A DNA stretch of 46,165 nt from DATMNR01 sp963702765 (GCA_963702765.1 CAVPEB010000006.1:1-46165), one strand, 5' to 3'; numbered from the stretch's first letter, positions 9,296 through 19,304 are shown. Notes: generated from the letters alone by a model not told the origin. Program-made: numbers and translations.

Positions 9296-9515
9296 CTACG
9301 ATTAAAAATGCGTTAAGATTTTCGGCCATAGGCACTTTTGAGATACCATTTTCTTCCGCATTCGTCCTTATCTATGGTATAAATGTATATGTATTTTGCT
9401 GTACCAATGTACATAAAACACTTACACGTTCTATTTTATCCTGGTGCTGTTGATTTCTACATCAAATAACCCATACATACTGAAGCAACCACAGTCAACA
9501 GGGAGTATCGAAAGC

Positions 9516-10118
9516 ATGGCAAAAGGCAACGCTGAGAACTTACGTGACATTTTGGAGTTGGCTCGATCAAGACGACTAAATGGCATAATGATTATTGAAC
9601 ATAAACAGGCTGGAAAAGTCGAAGAAGGTGAAGTATTTTTTCAAACTGGACAACCAATACAAGCTCGAATTGGGCGTTTGGCTGGCCAGGATGCATTAAA
9701 TTGGATTATGAGGTGGCATAATATAACGTATTCGATAGGAACCGATGAATCATTACAATCTATTGCTACTTCAAACATCAGCACACAAAATATTGCTTCT
9801 TCCACTCCTATACCAACATATCTATCCCCAAATGGTTTGCCCTCCACCAGACCAGTTGCTGCGCAAGTACAGGTGAATGGAAGGAGTTCGTTACTCAATA
9901 ATACCTCTACTCCGGGAATTGACTGGCTCGTTCCTCAAAAACGTGGCATCGAACGTGAGGTGCTTGCTCTCCCCCTTACTCGTCGTCAGCGTTTCATTTA
10001 TTTTCTCGTAGACGGTCGCCGCACTATAGCTGACCTTGCGCGTTGTACAGGAAAAAATACCCAGGAAATTGAGCTAATCCTAAGCGAACTACACGAGCAA
10101 GGGCTTATTGCTGTTTAG
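9516..10118 (+). CDS. DUF4388 (PatA-N-like) domain protein
   Basis: 200 residues. Residues 1-78 match DUF4388: LRDILELARSRRLNGIMIIE, GEVFFQTGQPIQARIG, AGQDALNWIMRWHNITYSI, the pattern seen next to response regulators and gliding or roadblock proteins. Residues ~80-130 are a linker. The last ~65 residues (LPLTRRQRFIYFLVDGRRTIADLAR...LHEQGLIAV) look like a winged-helix module. I start it at ATG 9516 because GGGAG lies upstream and domain homology begins there; the frame is open from GTG 9444. It ends 7 bp before the convergent mfd stop. Probably a signal-integrating adaptor; its partner is not visible here. Confidence 0.7.
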   Translation: MAKGNAENLRDILELARSRRLNGIMIIEHKQAGKVEEGEVFFQTGQPIQARIGRLAGQDALNWIMRWHNITYSIGTDESLQSIATSNISTQNIASSTPIPTYLSPNGLPSTRPVAAQVQVNGRSSLLNNTSTPGIDWLVPQKRGIEREVLALPLTRRQRFIYFLVDGRRTIADLARCTGKNTQEIELILSELHEQGLIAV

Positions 10119-10124
10119 TTCGTA

Positions 10125-13100
10125 CTACGCAGCCGTAGTGATCGCAGGTAATAACTCACGAAGTTGTTCCATCCAATTTGCACCTAACAGTCGACGGGGT
10201 ATATGAATCACTCCCTGTTGCACGCGCGCTTCATTTCGGAAGCGGCGATACAAAACAATTCTATTCGGTACGATTGTCCGTCTCACTGTTAACACAAATT
10301 CATGATCTTTAGCGGTTATCGCTTCAAACCCCAGCTTTGCTGCTTCTACTTTAAGATGTACCATTGCAAGTAAATTCTTGGCTGGTAAAGGTGGTGTGCC
10401 AAAACGATCATTCATTTCAGCCTCCATTGCCTCAATCTGTTCAGGCTGCTGCAAATTTGCCAGGCGCTGGTAGAACTTCACCTTTAATGTACGGTCACCA
10501 ATATATTCATCTGGCAAGTATGCATCAAGCGGTAGATCGACAACCACTGCTGGCATCCCTGCCTCACTATGCTTACCCTGCAACTCTTCGACTGCTTCAG
10601 CAAGCAATTTGCAATACAAGTCAAAACCAACTGAGTTCATAAAGCCTGATTGCTCTGCCCCAAGCAAATTACCAGCGCCACGTATCTCAAGGTCCTTCAT
10701 GGCAATTCGAAATCCTGCACCCAATTCTGTTGCTTCAAAGATTGCACGTAAACGCTTTTCCTGAACAGGAGTGAGCTTTGTATCCTTGTTGTAAAGGAAA
10801 TAGGCATACGCCTGGTGCGTCGCTCGACCAACTCGACCTCTTAATTGGTAAAGCTGTGCCAATCCAAAAAGAGCTGCATTATTCACTATGATGGTATTGG
10901 CATTGGGTATATCAAGGCCATTCTCAATGATGGTCGTTGAAACCAGCACATCATATTCGCCGCTAGAAAAATCCATCATTACTCGTTCAAGCTGGTCCTC
11001 GGCCATCTGCCCGTGTCCAACAGCGATGCGTGCCTCGGGTATCAGGCGCTGCAGTTTCTGTGCTATTACCTGGATCCCTTTCACCCGATTATGCACAAAA
11101 AATATCTGCCCGTCACGATCAATTTCACGCAGAATCGCTTCACGAATGAGACTGTCATCATATTCACGAATGGCAGTTCGAATTGGCAAACGTTCCTGAG
11201 GAGGAGTTTCAATCACGCTCATGTCGCGTACATTGACAAGTGACATATGTAGCGTGCGTGGAATAGGTGTAGCAGTCATGGTCAGTACGTCAATCTCATT
11301 GCGCATCTGTTTGAGCCGCTCCTTATGCACGACCCCAAACCGCTGCTCTTCATCGACAATAAGCAACCCAAGATTCAGGAACACTACATCTTTCTGTAAC
11401 AGGCGATGGGTTCCAATCACAATATCAACTCTGCCAAGCGCCAGTTCTTCCAATACCTGCTTCTGTTCCTTTTCCGAACGAAAACGACTAAGTAACTCAA
11501 CCTGCACAGGATATGCCTTCAGGCGCTCTTTGAATGTATTAAAATGCTGCAAGGCCAGAACTGTCGTTGGCACCAGGATCGCCACCTGGCGCTGATCGAG
11601 AACAGCTTTGAACGCTGCGCGAAGAGCGACCTCTGTTTTTCCATACCCTACATCTCCACACACCAGTCTGTCCATAGGACGCGGACGCTCCATATCTGCT
11701 TTGACCTCTTGAATTGCGAGGGATTGATCTGGTGTCTCTTCATATGGGAATGCCTCTTCCAACTCTTGCATCCAGGGTTGCTCGGCATCCGGAGAATATG
11801 GGGGTCTCTCCAACGCTTCGCGGGCACTATAGAGGCGTAAGAGGTCTCGCGCAATATCCTGAACATTCTCTTTGACCTTCGTCTTGGCACGAGTCCATTC
11901 TGACGTTCCTAATTTACTCAAAGCAGGAATAGCGTCACCCATACCGATGTAACGTGTTACACGATCAAGCTGGTCGGTTGGAATATATAATCTATCAGTT
12001 CCGGCATAATGAATAAGCAAATATTCCCGTTCAACGCCAGTACTATCAAGTTTGACAAGTCCTTCGAAGCGACCAATGCCGTGTTCCTGGTGAACAACGT
12101 AATCGCCAGGATTGACTTCAGCCAGGAAGGATGCTGGCGTAACAGGTTTGCGCCTATGCTCGTTTTGACGTTTTGACCAGCCAAAGATCTCGGTATCGGT
12201 ATACACTTGAAGCCCTAGTCCGTGAGATTGCCATCCTTCTGATAGTTGTCCTTGGATAAGGGTCAAAGTGCTACTTTCGGGCGCTTCGTTGATATTGGTA
12301 CCTGGGCTTACATGGATTGTAGCTTTTCCAAGGAGTGACTCATCACTCAAAACTTCGGACATTCTTCGCGCCTGAGCTGTAACAATCACAATTCGCTCAC
12401 GCGTATCAAGCGCTTTGCGACAATCCTGTACAAATGTGCGCAATCTACCACCATACGAACTGGCGCTGCTGAAAGTAGGCATCAGCGACTCTGTGCCACT
12501 ATGTTGGTAAGCGTCAAATGCACCCTCAATCGCAGATAGAATATCCGCGAAACGTATCTGACGGCGTTCCTGAAGACGTGGCTCTAAATCATTCCAGGTT
12601 ATGAATATGTCTCGAAGATGTGTAGGATTTTCGCGATCATTTTCAAAACGCTCTTTCATCTCTTTCGCCTGAACTTCAAGCTCAGTAATATGATTTTGAA
12701 TACCTTCTGGATTATCAAGAATGACGAGGCCACTACGAGTAAGATAATCTAACACACTGGCTTGAGCGTGCAAATATGGCAGATAAAAAGTGATGTCATC
12801 AAACGAGCGCTGCTGGCGTAAATCCTCAAGATCACGCGTCCAGCGATCTTCAGCATCATGATGTAACATACTGCTATTGAGTCGCTCAAGCTCTTGCGCA
12901 GCTTCGGGTCCCCGCAAAGGTAATGCCTCACGCGCCGGGCCTATAACAAAAGTAGCAATGGGATTGAGAGAACGTTGCGAGGCCGGATCAAAGGTGCGTA
13001 ACGATTCGATTTCATCGCCGAAAAACTCAATACGTACTGGACGCGGCAAAGTTACAGGAAACAGGTCAACAATACCACCGCGATGGCTGAATTGCCCTGG

Positions 13101-13622
13101 CTCTTCCACCTCTGTCACCGGTTCATATCCAAGATTATACAGGTGTTCCAGCATCAGCGTCAGATCGACCTCTTGTCCTGGTTTCAAGCTATACAAAGAA
13201 GCTGAAAGCTCTTGAGGTGGAATAACAGGTTGCGTAAGCGCACGAGCTGAGCAAACAACTATCGGATTATAATTTCGCTCTGTTAAACAAATCAAGGTAT
13301 TCATGCGTTGTTGTGTTGTCAACGCATCACTGATAAGTCGCTCAAACGGCAGTGCATCACGATCTGGAAAGTACAACACGTCCTCAGGCTTTTGTACCAG
13401 TATCTTGAGCGTATCTGCAACCAGGTTTGCCTGAGTCTCACTGGCAAGAACAACCAGGAGTGGCTGTTGGATGGTCGATGCAAGAGCTGCGATGATATAT
13501 GGACGCGCGGCTTCAGTTATTCCGGTAAGAGCAGGCAAAGCCTCTGCTTCTTGAAGTTGCTGTACCAGGCGACGAAACTCTGGCCGCTGTGTCAACAGTG
13601 TTAATAGTCCTTTTAGTGTCAC
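10125..13622 (-). CDS. mfd: Transcription-repair coupling factor Mfd
   Basis: 1165 residues, the full family length. It removes RNA polymerase stalled at DNA lesions and recruits UvrA. Domains in order: UvrB-like N-terminal region (about 1-350, with FPDRDALPFERL and HRGGIVDLFPV); RNA-polymerase-interacting CarD-like domain (about 501-560, PGDYVVHQEHGIGRFEG); RecG-like translocase with Walker A GDVGYGKTE near 656, DEEQ near 757, TATPIPRT near 783 and QLRGRVGRA near 929; and the C-terminal TRCF domain. The start is GTG at 13622 with a strong GGAGGGG 6 nt upstream. All motifs are intact and there is no frameshift over 3.5 kb, which contrasts with the broken genes just upstream. Confidence 0.98.
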   Translation of the reverse strand: MTLKGLLTLLTQRPEFRRLVQQLQEAEALPALTGITEAARPYIIAALASTIQQPLLVVLASETQANLVADTLKILVQKPEDVLYFPDRDALPFERLISDALTTQQRMNTLICLTERNYNPIVVCSARALTQPVIPPQELSASLYSLKPGQEVDLTLMLEHLYNLGYEPVTEVEEPGQFSHRGGIVDLFPVTLPRPVRIEFFGDEIESLRTFDPASQRSLNPIATFVIGPAREALPLRGPEAAQELERLNSSMLHHDAEDRWTRDLEDLRQQRSFDDITFYLPYLHAQASVLDYLTRSGLVILDNPEGIQNHITELEVQAKEMKERFENDRENPTHLRDIFITWNDLEPRLQERRQIRFADILSAIEGAFDAYQHSGTESLMPTFSSASSYGGRLRTFVQDCRKALDTRERIVIVTAQARRMSEVLSDESLLGKATIHVSPGTNINEAPESSTLTLIQGQLSEGWQSHGLGLQVYTDTEIFGWSKRQNEHRRKPVTPASFLAEVNPGDYVVHQEHGIGRFEGLVKLDSTGVEREYLLIHYAGTDRLYIPTDQLDRVTRYIGMGDAIPALSKLGTSEWTRAKTKVKENVQDIARDLLRLYSAREALERPPYSPDAEQPWMQELEEAFPYEETPDQSLAIQEVKADMERPRPMDRLVCGDVGYGKTEVALRAAFKAVLDQRQVAILVPTTVLALQHFNTFKERLKAYPVQVELLSRFRSEKEQKQVLEELALGRVDIVIGTHRLLQKDVVFLNLGLLIVDEEQRFGVVHKERLKQMRNEIDVLTMTATPIPRTLHMSLVNVRDMSVIETPPQERLPIRTAIREYDDSLIREAILREIDRDGQIFFVHNRVKGIQVIAQKLQRLIPEARIAVGHGQMAEDQLERVMMDFSSGEYDVLVSTTIIENGLDIPNANTIIVNNAALFGLAQLYQLRGRVGRATHQAYAYFLYNKDTKLTPVQEKRLRAIFEATELGAGFRIAMKDLEIRGAGNLLGAEQSGFMNSVGFDLYCKLLAEAVEELQGKHSEAGMPAVVVDLPLDAYLPDEYIGDRTLKVKFYQRLANLQQPEQIEAMEAEMNDRFGTPPLPAKNLLAMVHLKVEAAKLGFEAITAKDHEFVLTVRRTIVPNRIVLYRRFRNEARVQQGVIHIPRRLLGANWMEQLRELLPAITTAA

Positions 13623-13650
13623 TCAATCCCCTCCGCTGACATGACAAAAC

Positions 13651-13687
13651 GTGCCTCGATGGTTTTTAACTACCCATCCGGAGGCAC
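13651..13687 (-). terminator. Hairpin between the esterase remnant and mfd
   Basis: Inverted arms GTGCCTC-GATGG (13651-13662) and CCATC-CG-GAGGCAC (13674-13687) give 7+5 bp with a 2-nt bulge. Read on the minus strand it is followed by GTTTTGTC, so it may end transcription coming from the upstream minus-strand genes, about 30 bp before the mfd start. The rest of 13688-13860 holds no gene I can support. Confidence 0.4.
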
Positions 13688-13860
13688 AATTCAGCACAAC
13701 CCATATCAAAATGTGTAGGGCATAATCATTCTTTTGCCCCAAGTCCTCGATCTTACTTTAACCATCATACAGCATATAGGGCCTTGCTGCAACATTTTAG
13801 TGATTGTTTGTTAGGCCGTCTCCCAAGGTTAGGAAATACTGCTTCTAACACGATGTTAAC

Positions 13861-14826
13861 TCACAGTTTTGTTCCATCATTGCCTGTCAAGGCAAACGCA
13901 GTTCTTAAGGTGTGAATGACTTCATCAAGCGCCTGATTTGCCTGAGGTACCAGGGCACCAAAGTGCATAAAGCTATGAACCATGCCATCATAGCGAGTAA
14001 TCGTTGCAGGAACACCCGCTTCGATGAGTCGCTGTCCATACAGTTCCCCTCCATCCCTCAATGGATCACACTCAGCAGTGATAATTAATGCAGGGGGCAA
14101 TGCATACAAGTTCGGTGCTAGCGATGGAGCCGCATAGGGATTTGATCGTACCTCTTCAACAGGTGTATAGAAATCTCTGACTATAAGAAAATCTTCCCTG
14201 TTCATCATGTATCCATCAAATTCTTTCCATGAAGTCGTAGTAACTCTGAAGTCCGCCGCTGGACAAATCAACAATTGAAATGTCAGAATAGGACCTCCCC
14301 TATCACGGCTCATGAGTGCAATTGCAGCAGCAAAATTGCCACCTCCACTCTCTCCTCCAACGGCGATTCTTGTAGATCGCCATTGAGTTTCGTTGCATTT
14401 TTGACCATCCATGTGGTAGCTGTGTAACAATCTTCAAGTGCTTCTGGAAATGGAGTATTCAGGTGCCAGGCGGTAATCGACGGTCATCACCAGACAACCT
14501 GCACCTCGGCACAGGCTTCGACACATCATCTCATGGGTATCTAGATTACCTGCGCACCAGCTTTTTTGAAAGAACATGAGCACTGGGAATGGGCCATTTC
14601 CCTGTGGTGTGTAAAGACGGACTGGGAGATCTCCCGTCGGGCCAGGAATTACAAGATTTTCAATCTGTACGACCGATACTTGTGTACTGTCTGCTGCAAC
14701 AGTTGTCTGCTTCACACTTTCACGTAACTCAGCCAGAAGTTCTTCAGGCCTTCTTGGGGCTTTACCAGGTTTCATCAGGAGACCTGTTTGTTCCATAAAT
14801 GCTTGGAGGTGAGGATCGAGTGGCAT
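13861..14826 (-). pseudogene. HSL-type alpha/beta hydrolase (esterase/lipase), degraded
   Basis: Would be a ~320-residue hormone-sensitive-lipase-family esterase. The N-terminal part (14434-14826) carries LPVRLYTPQGNGPFP and VDYRLAPE; the C-terminal part (13861-14430) carries the nucleophile elbow GGESGGGN, the acid motif ITAECDPLRDGGELYGQRL and the histidine region DGMVHSFMHFG. Lesions: the oxyanion-hole HGGGW is replaced by QKSW with one residue lost (14559-14570), one extra base near 14456, and one missing base near 14375 which restores frame. The stretch between the two indels still reads TPFPEALEDCYTATTWMVKN in the third frame. Loss of the oxyanion motif makes real decay more likely here than a simple base-calling error. 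Confidence 0.8.
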
Positions 14827-14872
14827 GTGCTTTTCCCCTTCACAAAAGTCAGCATTGAGATAAATCTATAGC

Positions 14873-15806
14873 TTATTCTAGATCAAAACTGTTAGGCCAA
14901 ATTATACGACCTGGTGGTCGTTGCCCACTTTGCACAAAGGCCAGGTAATCGTTAAACCGGCTGGGGCCAAGGGAGCAGGCCATGCATGCGTTTTGTGCAA
15001 TACAGTTCGCATGACCAAATGCTTTTGCCGATGCTGAGAATGGGTGCAGTGGCAAAATATACCCAGTTTCAGGTATTGCAGATTTAGAAGTATGGGCCAT
15101 TGTAATGACTATAGCCCTGGCTGCCTCATGATCCAAAGCTAGAAAAACGCGTGGACGTGTCGGATCTTTTATATGAATGCGTGTGTAGCCAACTATATCA
15201 CCGTCACGTGTATAAACAGTAGCTTGTATGGCTGGATTCGGGCTGAGCCAATCAAGCAAATCAAGTCCCGGTACGATAGCCATATCTACCGCACCTTCCT
15301 CATGAAGCCACAACTCATGTAGCTTTGCTACATCTTCATTCGTAGGACTTCGTGTGTCAAGCAAATTCCCGAAGATTTCATCGCTTCGCACCACAACCCG
15401 TGCAGATCCAAAGGCATGCGTTCGATATCCAAAACGAGGATAATAGCTTGTATGTCCAAGAAGAAAGCTCACAAGATATCCCCTGGCAGCAGCAAGCCTA
15501 TGTCCCTTCGAGAACGAGCTGACCACCAATACCCTGACCTTGATACTTTGGATCAACGGCAATGGGTGCGAGATTAACAGCAGGTATTGTTTGGTCAAGC
15601 AAACGTATCTGATAAGGTGAGAAGAGAACATGTCCAACTACTTTTCCATCAATCTCTGCTACAAGTGAAAGTTCTGGATCAAAAGCACGGCGTTGGCGAA
15701 GAAGCGCAACTATAGTTGACTCAACTGCTCGGTTGCCAAAAGCCCTCGCATGCAGCTCACCAATAGTTGCATAATCTGTGACCCGTTCTTGACGAATGGT
15801 AATCAT
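14873..15806 (-). pseudogene. GNAT N-acetyltransferase, single frameshift
   Basis: Acetyl-CoA-dependent N-acetyltransferase of the YhbS-like group with an added C-terminal domain. The N-terminal piece (from 15806) has IRQERVTDYATIGELHARAF, VGHVLFSPYQI and the start of the acetyl-CoA loop, VDPKYQGQGIGGQLV. The same reading continues after one extra base near 15507-15513 as GHRLAAARGYLVSFLLGHTSYYPRFGY, the rest of the GNAT fold. The C-terminal ~170 residues resemble sterol-carrier-type extensions found in Eis-like acetyltransferases only loosely. Substrate unknown. It sits between two other broken minus-strand genes with gaps of 46 and 32 bp, so the three probably formed one operon. Confidence 0.75.
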
Positions 15807-15838
15807 GATATCTCTATTCTAAAGCATTAATGTGTTTT

Positions 15839-16740
15839 TCAGCCAACCCCTCGTGCCTTAGCAACCTGATCCTTTACAGTCGGTACGACTTCAGCTGCAA
15901 AAAGCTCGATCTGGTGCATGCGATCGTCCGCTGGCCAGTAGATAAATGTATCCATGCCAACCTCGACAGCCAGGCGCGTAAGCTCATCAGCCCAATATTC
16001 CACTGGACCAGTAAACACGTCTTGCGCTGGACCGTCTGTAATCAATTCCCATGATATTGTAAAGACGACGAATATCCCGTGGTTGACGACCAGCCTTCAG
16101 TGCAGAGTCATCGATTCGCTGCTGCATCTCGGGAAGTCTTTCTGGGGGTGCATAAGAACTGCTGGGAAGCCAGCCATCTGCAAGACGTCCCAACACTCCC
16201 AGCGAACGCGGGCCATACGAACCTAACCAGATGCCGATGGAATGTGCCGGGCGTGGCCCTGGATGCGCACCTTTGACGGTATAGTGTTTGCCCTCGAAGT
16301 GCAGAGCGCGAGTGCCGCTCCAGAATGCATGGATGATCTGTACTGCTTCTTCCAGCGCTTCTATCGACTCGCCTTTGCTACGACCAGACCCACCCATTGC
16401 TTCGATACCTTCACGAAAAGCGCCAGCGCCCAGTCCAAGCTCGACCCGTCCCCCGCTAAGCACATCTGAGAGTTGCGGCCGCTTTGGCCAGCATAACGGG
16501 CGGACGCAGGGGTAGATTAGCGACATTTGGGAATATATGCACGCGCTCTGTAGCTTGAAGCAACGTTGCGATCAGTGTCCAGGTCTCCAGAAACCCTGAG
16601 TTGTAGGGATGATCCTGAATACCAATATACTCTAAACCCGCTCCCTCAATTGTATGTGTCAAACGCAACGGCCAACCTGGATCGTTCGCTGTGGGATCGA
16701 CATTTGCACCGAAATGCACGTCTTGCTGGTGATCATTCAT
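15839..16740 (-). pseudogene. LLM-class flavin/F420-dependent oxidoreductase, two frameshifts
   Basis: Luciferase-like monooxygenase superfamily, probably binding F420 or FMN, normally ~300 residues. Three frames carry consecutive homology: DHPYNSGFLETWTLIATLLQ and PNVANLPLRPPVMLAKAAATL (from 16740), then DVLSGGRVELGLGAGAF through WLGSYGPRSLGVLGRLADGW, then ITDGPAQDVFTGPVEYWADEL to the end. Each junction (near 16466 and 16044) is repaired by removing one base. The start ATG 16740 has GAAGG upstream. The substrate cannot be predicted. It is the first gene of the broken three-gene minus-strand group and is divergent from the CPBP protease gene. Confidence 0.8.
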
Positions 16741-16863
16741 ATTATTTTGCCTTCTCTTTGAAATATTTCTCCAGTAATTCACTTTTTTAGTGCCAGAGAA
16801 CTAGTTTAGTTCAATTATATGCCTGGGTTGCTTCCTCTGAAAAGAGCGGAGGAATATCTGCTC

Positions 16864-16892
16864 TTGACAACTCAAATACAGATACGTTAATA
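16864..16892 (+). promoter_or_regulatory. Promoter of the CPBP/ArsR/SdpI operon
   Basis: TTGACA (16864-16869), a 17-nt spacer and TTAATA (16887-16892): a perfect -35 and a good -10, ending 47 bp before the CPBP start codon. Confidence 0.65.
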
Positions 16893-16939
16893 TTTCAATA
16901 AGCACTGAAATATTGAATTTATCGAACAAGGAAATTGAC

Positions 16940-17911
16940 ATGGATACACAGACAACAACCTCAGAGCCTGTTGTGGCGAAATCCGAAAAACCTCCAATCG
17001 ACTGGACAGGCATTGCATTATTCATCGTACTTGCCTTTGGCATTAGCTGGGTGATCTGGCTTGGCCTGGCAGCAGTAGGAGTGTCATTCACTATACGCGT
17101 AGCGATTGGTATGTTTGGTCCGGCCATTGCAGCAACAATTGTTCGTCTCATACGTAAGGATGGTTTTGCTGATGCTGGTCTGCGCCTGGCAGCTCGCGGT
17201 CGTAAAGGCGTTATTCGTATATATATCGCTGCCTATGTTATTCCCCCAGTTTTGATAGCTGCAGGTATTGGCCTCGCATTGCTTACTGGCGTACAACACT
17301 GGGCATTCAGTGAAAACCTTCACGCAATGGCTAACAGTATTACTGCCCAATTGCAAAGCGTTGGACAGTCACTCCCCTCTGGTTTCTCAGCCTACCAACT
17401 GGCTTTAATCTCTCTTCTCTCGCAAACAGTACTCGCGTTCACGCTTGGGATTCTTATCAACATGATCTTTACTTTCGGCGAAGAATTTGGTTGGCGAGGA
17501 TACTTGCTGCCTCGTCTCTCCCCACTTGGAGGAGTGCAGGCAGCGATCATTACCGGTATTGTTTGGGGATTGTGGCATGCACCCATTATTGTCCTTAACG
17601 GCTATAATTACCCAGGCCACCCATGGCTGGGCGTTGTCATGATGGTCATCTTTACTGTTGCATTAAGCATGATTTTTGCATGGCTGCGTTTCCGCTCAGG
17701 CAGTGTCTGGCCTTCAACGCTTGCCCATGCAGCGTTCAATGCTCAAGCAGGTTTCGCAATTGTGTTTCTCTCGCAAGCTGACTCGTTGTTAAGAGCGCCG
17801 ATTGGATTAATTGGTCTTCTTCCAACGATAGCTTTTGCAATCTGGCTTGCAGTAACAGGAAAACTCAAGCCCGACTTACCACAGGCTACTGTAACCGAAC
17901 CAGCAGTGTAG
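16940..17911 (+). CDS. CPBP (CAAX/Abi) intramembrane metalloprotease
   Basis: 323 residues, about eight membrane segments. The three CPBP motifs are present: FGEEFGWRGYLLPRL (the EExxxR motif, near residue 180), GIVWGLWHAPIIV (FxxxH-type, histidine near 212) and the later STLAHAAFNAQAGF (HxxxN). These glutamates and histidines form the metal and catalytic site inside the membrane. Members process CAAX proteins in eukaryotes and, in bacteria, often act in bacteriocin immunity or maturation. I start it at ATG 16940 with AAGGAAA 7-8 nt upstream; the frame is open 27 bp earlier. It is followed at 60 bp by an ArsR repressor and then SdpI, which supports an immunity or membrane-stress role. The substrate is unknown. 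Confidence 0.85.
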   Translation: MDTQTTTSEPVVAKSEKPPIDWTGIALFIVLAFGISWVIWLGLAAVGVSFTIRVAIGMFGPAIAATIVRLIRKDGFADAGLRLAARGRKGVIRIYIAAYVIPPVLIAAGIGLALLTGVQHWAFSENLHAMANSITAQLQSVGQSLPSGFSAYQLALISLLSQTVLAFTLGILINMIFTFGEEFGWRGYLLPRLSPLGGVQAAIITGIVWGLWHAPIIVLNGYNYPGHPWLGVVMMVIFTVALSMIFAWLRFRSGSVWPSTLAHAAFNAQAGFAIVFLSQADSLLRAPIGLIGLLPTIAFAIWLAVTGKLKPDLPQATVTEPAV

Positions 17912-17971
17912 ATGTCGGCGTCGCACTGGTAAAATTGCAATTACAAATCAGCGAAAGTAGACGAATCTATT

Positions 17972-18319
17972 ATGCAAGAGGCATATAAAGCAATCGCCGA
18001 TCCAACACGGCGGAGAATCTTGAAATACCTGAGAGGTGGAGAGCGCACAGCGGGTGAACTGGCTGAGAATAGTGGAGTTGGCCGAACTGCGCTTTCACAT
18101 CATTTAATGGTGCTGAAAATGGCTGATCTTGTGCGTGTCGAACGGCGCGGCCAGTTTCAAGTCTATTCCCTTAATACTACAGTTTTCCAGGATTTACTGA
18201 CCGAAATAATAGGTTGGTTGGGAGGTATTGATTCTACCTCAGACACAGACAATAGTATAGAAGAGAAAAACGTAACCGACCCAGAATTCAATGAGGAAAT
18301 GGAGGAGGGAACCTTATGA
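17972..18319 (+). CDS. ArsR-family repressor, SdpR-like
   Basis: 115 residues. A winged-helix domain fills 1-80: AIADPTRRRILKYLRGGERT, then the recognition helix GVGRTALSHHLMVLKMADLV and wing VERRGQFQVYSLN. There are no metal-binding cysteines (no ELCVCDL-type motif), which fits SdpR-type autorepressors rather than arsenic sensors. The C-terminal 30 residues are acidic and probably unstructured. In Bacillus subtilis, SdpR and SdpI form an operon in which SdpI, when bound to toxin, sequesters the repressor; the same order here (repressor then SdpI) suggests a similar circuit, though that is inference. No clear operator was found upstream. Confidence 0.85.
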   Translation: MQEAYKAIADPTRRRILKYLRGGERTAGELAENSGVGRTALSHHLMVLKMADLVRVERRGQFQVYSLNTTVFQDLLTEIIGWLGGIDSTSDTDNSIEEKNVTDPEFNEEMEEGTL

Positions 18320-18352
18320 GTTCAATCTGATGCTGGTGGCATTCTCTTGTTC

Positions 18353-18514
18353 ATGCGCATTGTACAATTGAAAACGACTGTTGTAGCTCTCCAAGTTCCC
18401 ATTGATTTAACATTTATGATTTGTTTATCGATCTGTGCGCTTTTCATCTTACTGTTGAGTATTGACCGAACGGGAATTTATAGTAACCCGGCTCTACTGG
18501 CCTTCATGGCGTAG
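18353..18514 (+). CDS. Possible small membrane protein or decayed gene between ArsR and SdpI
   Basis: The 247 bp between the ArsR stop and the SdpI start holds a 53-codon frame from ATG 18353. Its protein has a hydrophobic segment (LTFMICLSICALFILLLSI) after a short basic N-terminus. No good ribosome-binding site precedes the ATG, and a separate ATG at 18315 overlapping the ArsR stop gives only MSSI before a stop. It may be a real one-helix peptide, a decayed remnant of a third small membrane protein, or chance. I recognise no family. Confidence 0.25.
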   Translation: MRIVQLKTTVVALQVPIDLTFMICLSICALFILLLSIDRTGIYSNPALLAFMA

Positions 18515-18566
18515 ACGCATTATAGTTTTACTCTCTACTGAAAAATTGAATTTGCGAGGATTTAGT

Positions 18567-19304
18567 ATGGACGTTTCTAATGACTCAGGCGATAAAATAA
18601 CGCCTAAACCAATGTTTCAAGTCTCTATCGATGTATTGATCTGGGCAGTCATCGCTATCCAAATTATCGTTGGGATATTTGGCTTTATAGTTTTACCTGA
18701 CACTGTGCCTATTCACTGGGGAATAAATGGTCAGGCGAATGGTTACGGCCCAAAGTGGATAGATACATTCCTCTTTCCATTGATAAGCATAGGGATATAT
18801 GTGCTTATACGGGCACTGTTAGCTGCTGGTCCGCGTTTGGGAGGGCGTCAGGCAACAACCGCTAACCTTCAGATTGCCAAGGCCATTATTGCTGCCGTCA
18901 TAATGTTCATGCTGGTTATCCAACTGGCGACGATTGCCCAATCCCTCGGTATCGGCTTTGATATGACCACAGTAGTGATGTTAGCTATCTCGGTACTGTT
19001 TATATTTATCGGCAACTACATGGGCAAAATGAGACGCAATTTCTGGATGGGTATTCGTACACCTTGGACTCTTACAAATACAGTGGTGTGGGAGAGAACT
19101 CACCGTCTTGGTGGTTGGCTCTTTGTGGCTGTGGGCTTAATCGGCATTGTTTGCAGCTTTATACCTTCTCTGCGCCTTTGGGGGGTAATTGTTCCGATCA
19201 TTGCCGTCTGCATCTTCCTCTACATCTATTCGTATGTCTGTTACCGGCAACAGATGAAGGAGGAGAATGAGCCCCTCTCGCCGCCATTTGACAGCGATAA
19301 TTAG
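18567..19304 (+). CDS. SdpI/DUF1648 family membrane protein
   Basis: 245 residues, about six to seven membrane segments. The DUF1648 motif LPDTVPIHWGINGQANGYGP follows the first helix, and the SdpI motif MGIRTPWTLTNTVVWERTHR precedes the last helices. In B. subtilis SdpI gives immunity to the SdpC toxin and controls SdpR. The start is ATG 18567 with GAGGA 7 nt upstream; the frame opens earlier at 18462 but that extension is unlike the family. The C-terminus ENEPLSPPFDSDN is nearly copied in a remnant at 20053-20145, showing there was once a second copy downstream. No SdpC-like toxin gene is visible here. Confidence 0.85.
   Translation: MDVSNDSGDKITPKPMFQVSIDVLIWAVIAIQIIVGIFGFIVLPDTVPIHWGINGQANGYGPKWIDTFLFPLISIGIYVLIRALLAAGPRLGGRQATTANLQIAKAIIAAVIMFMLVIQLATIAQSLGIGFDMTTVVMLAISVLFIFIGNYMGKMRRNFWMGIRTPWTLTNTVVWERTHRLGGWLFVAVGLIGIVCSFIPSLRLWGVIVPIIAVCIFLYIYSYVCYRQQMKEENEPLSPPFDSDN

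Noticed and set aside
12877..13604. Long plus-strand frames inside mfd
   Set aside because: Antisense shadows of mfd; no ribosome-binding sites or recognisable domains.
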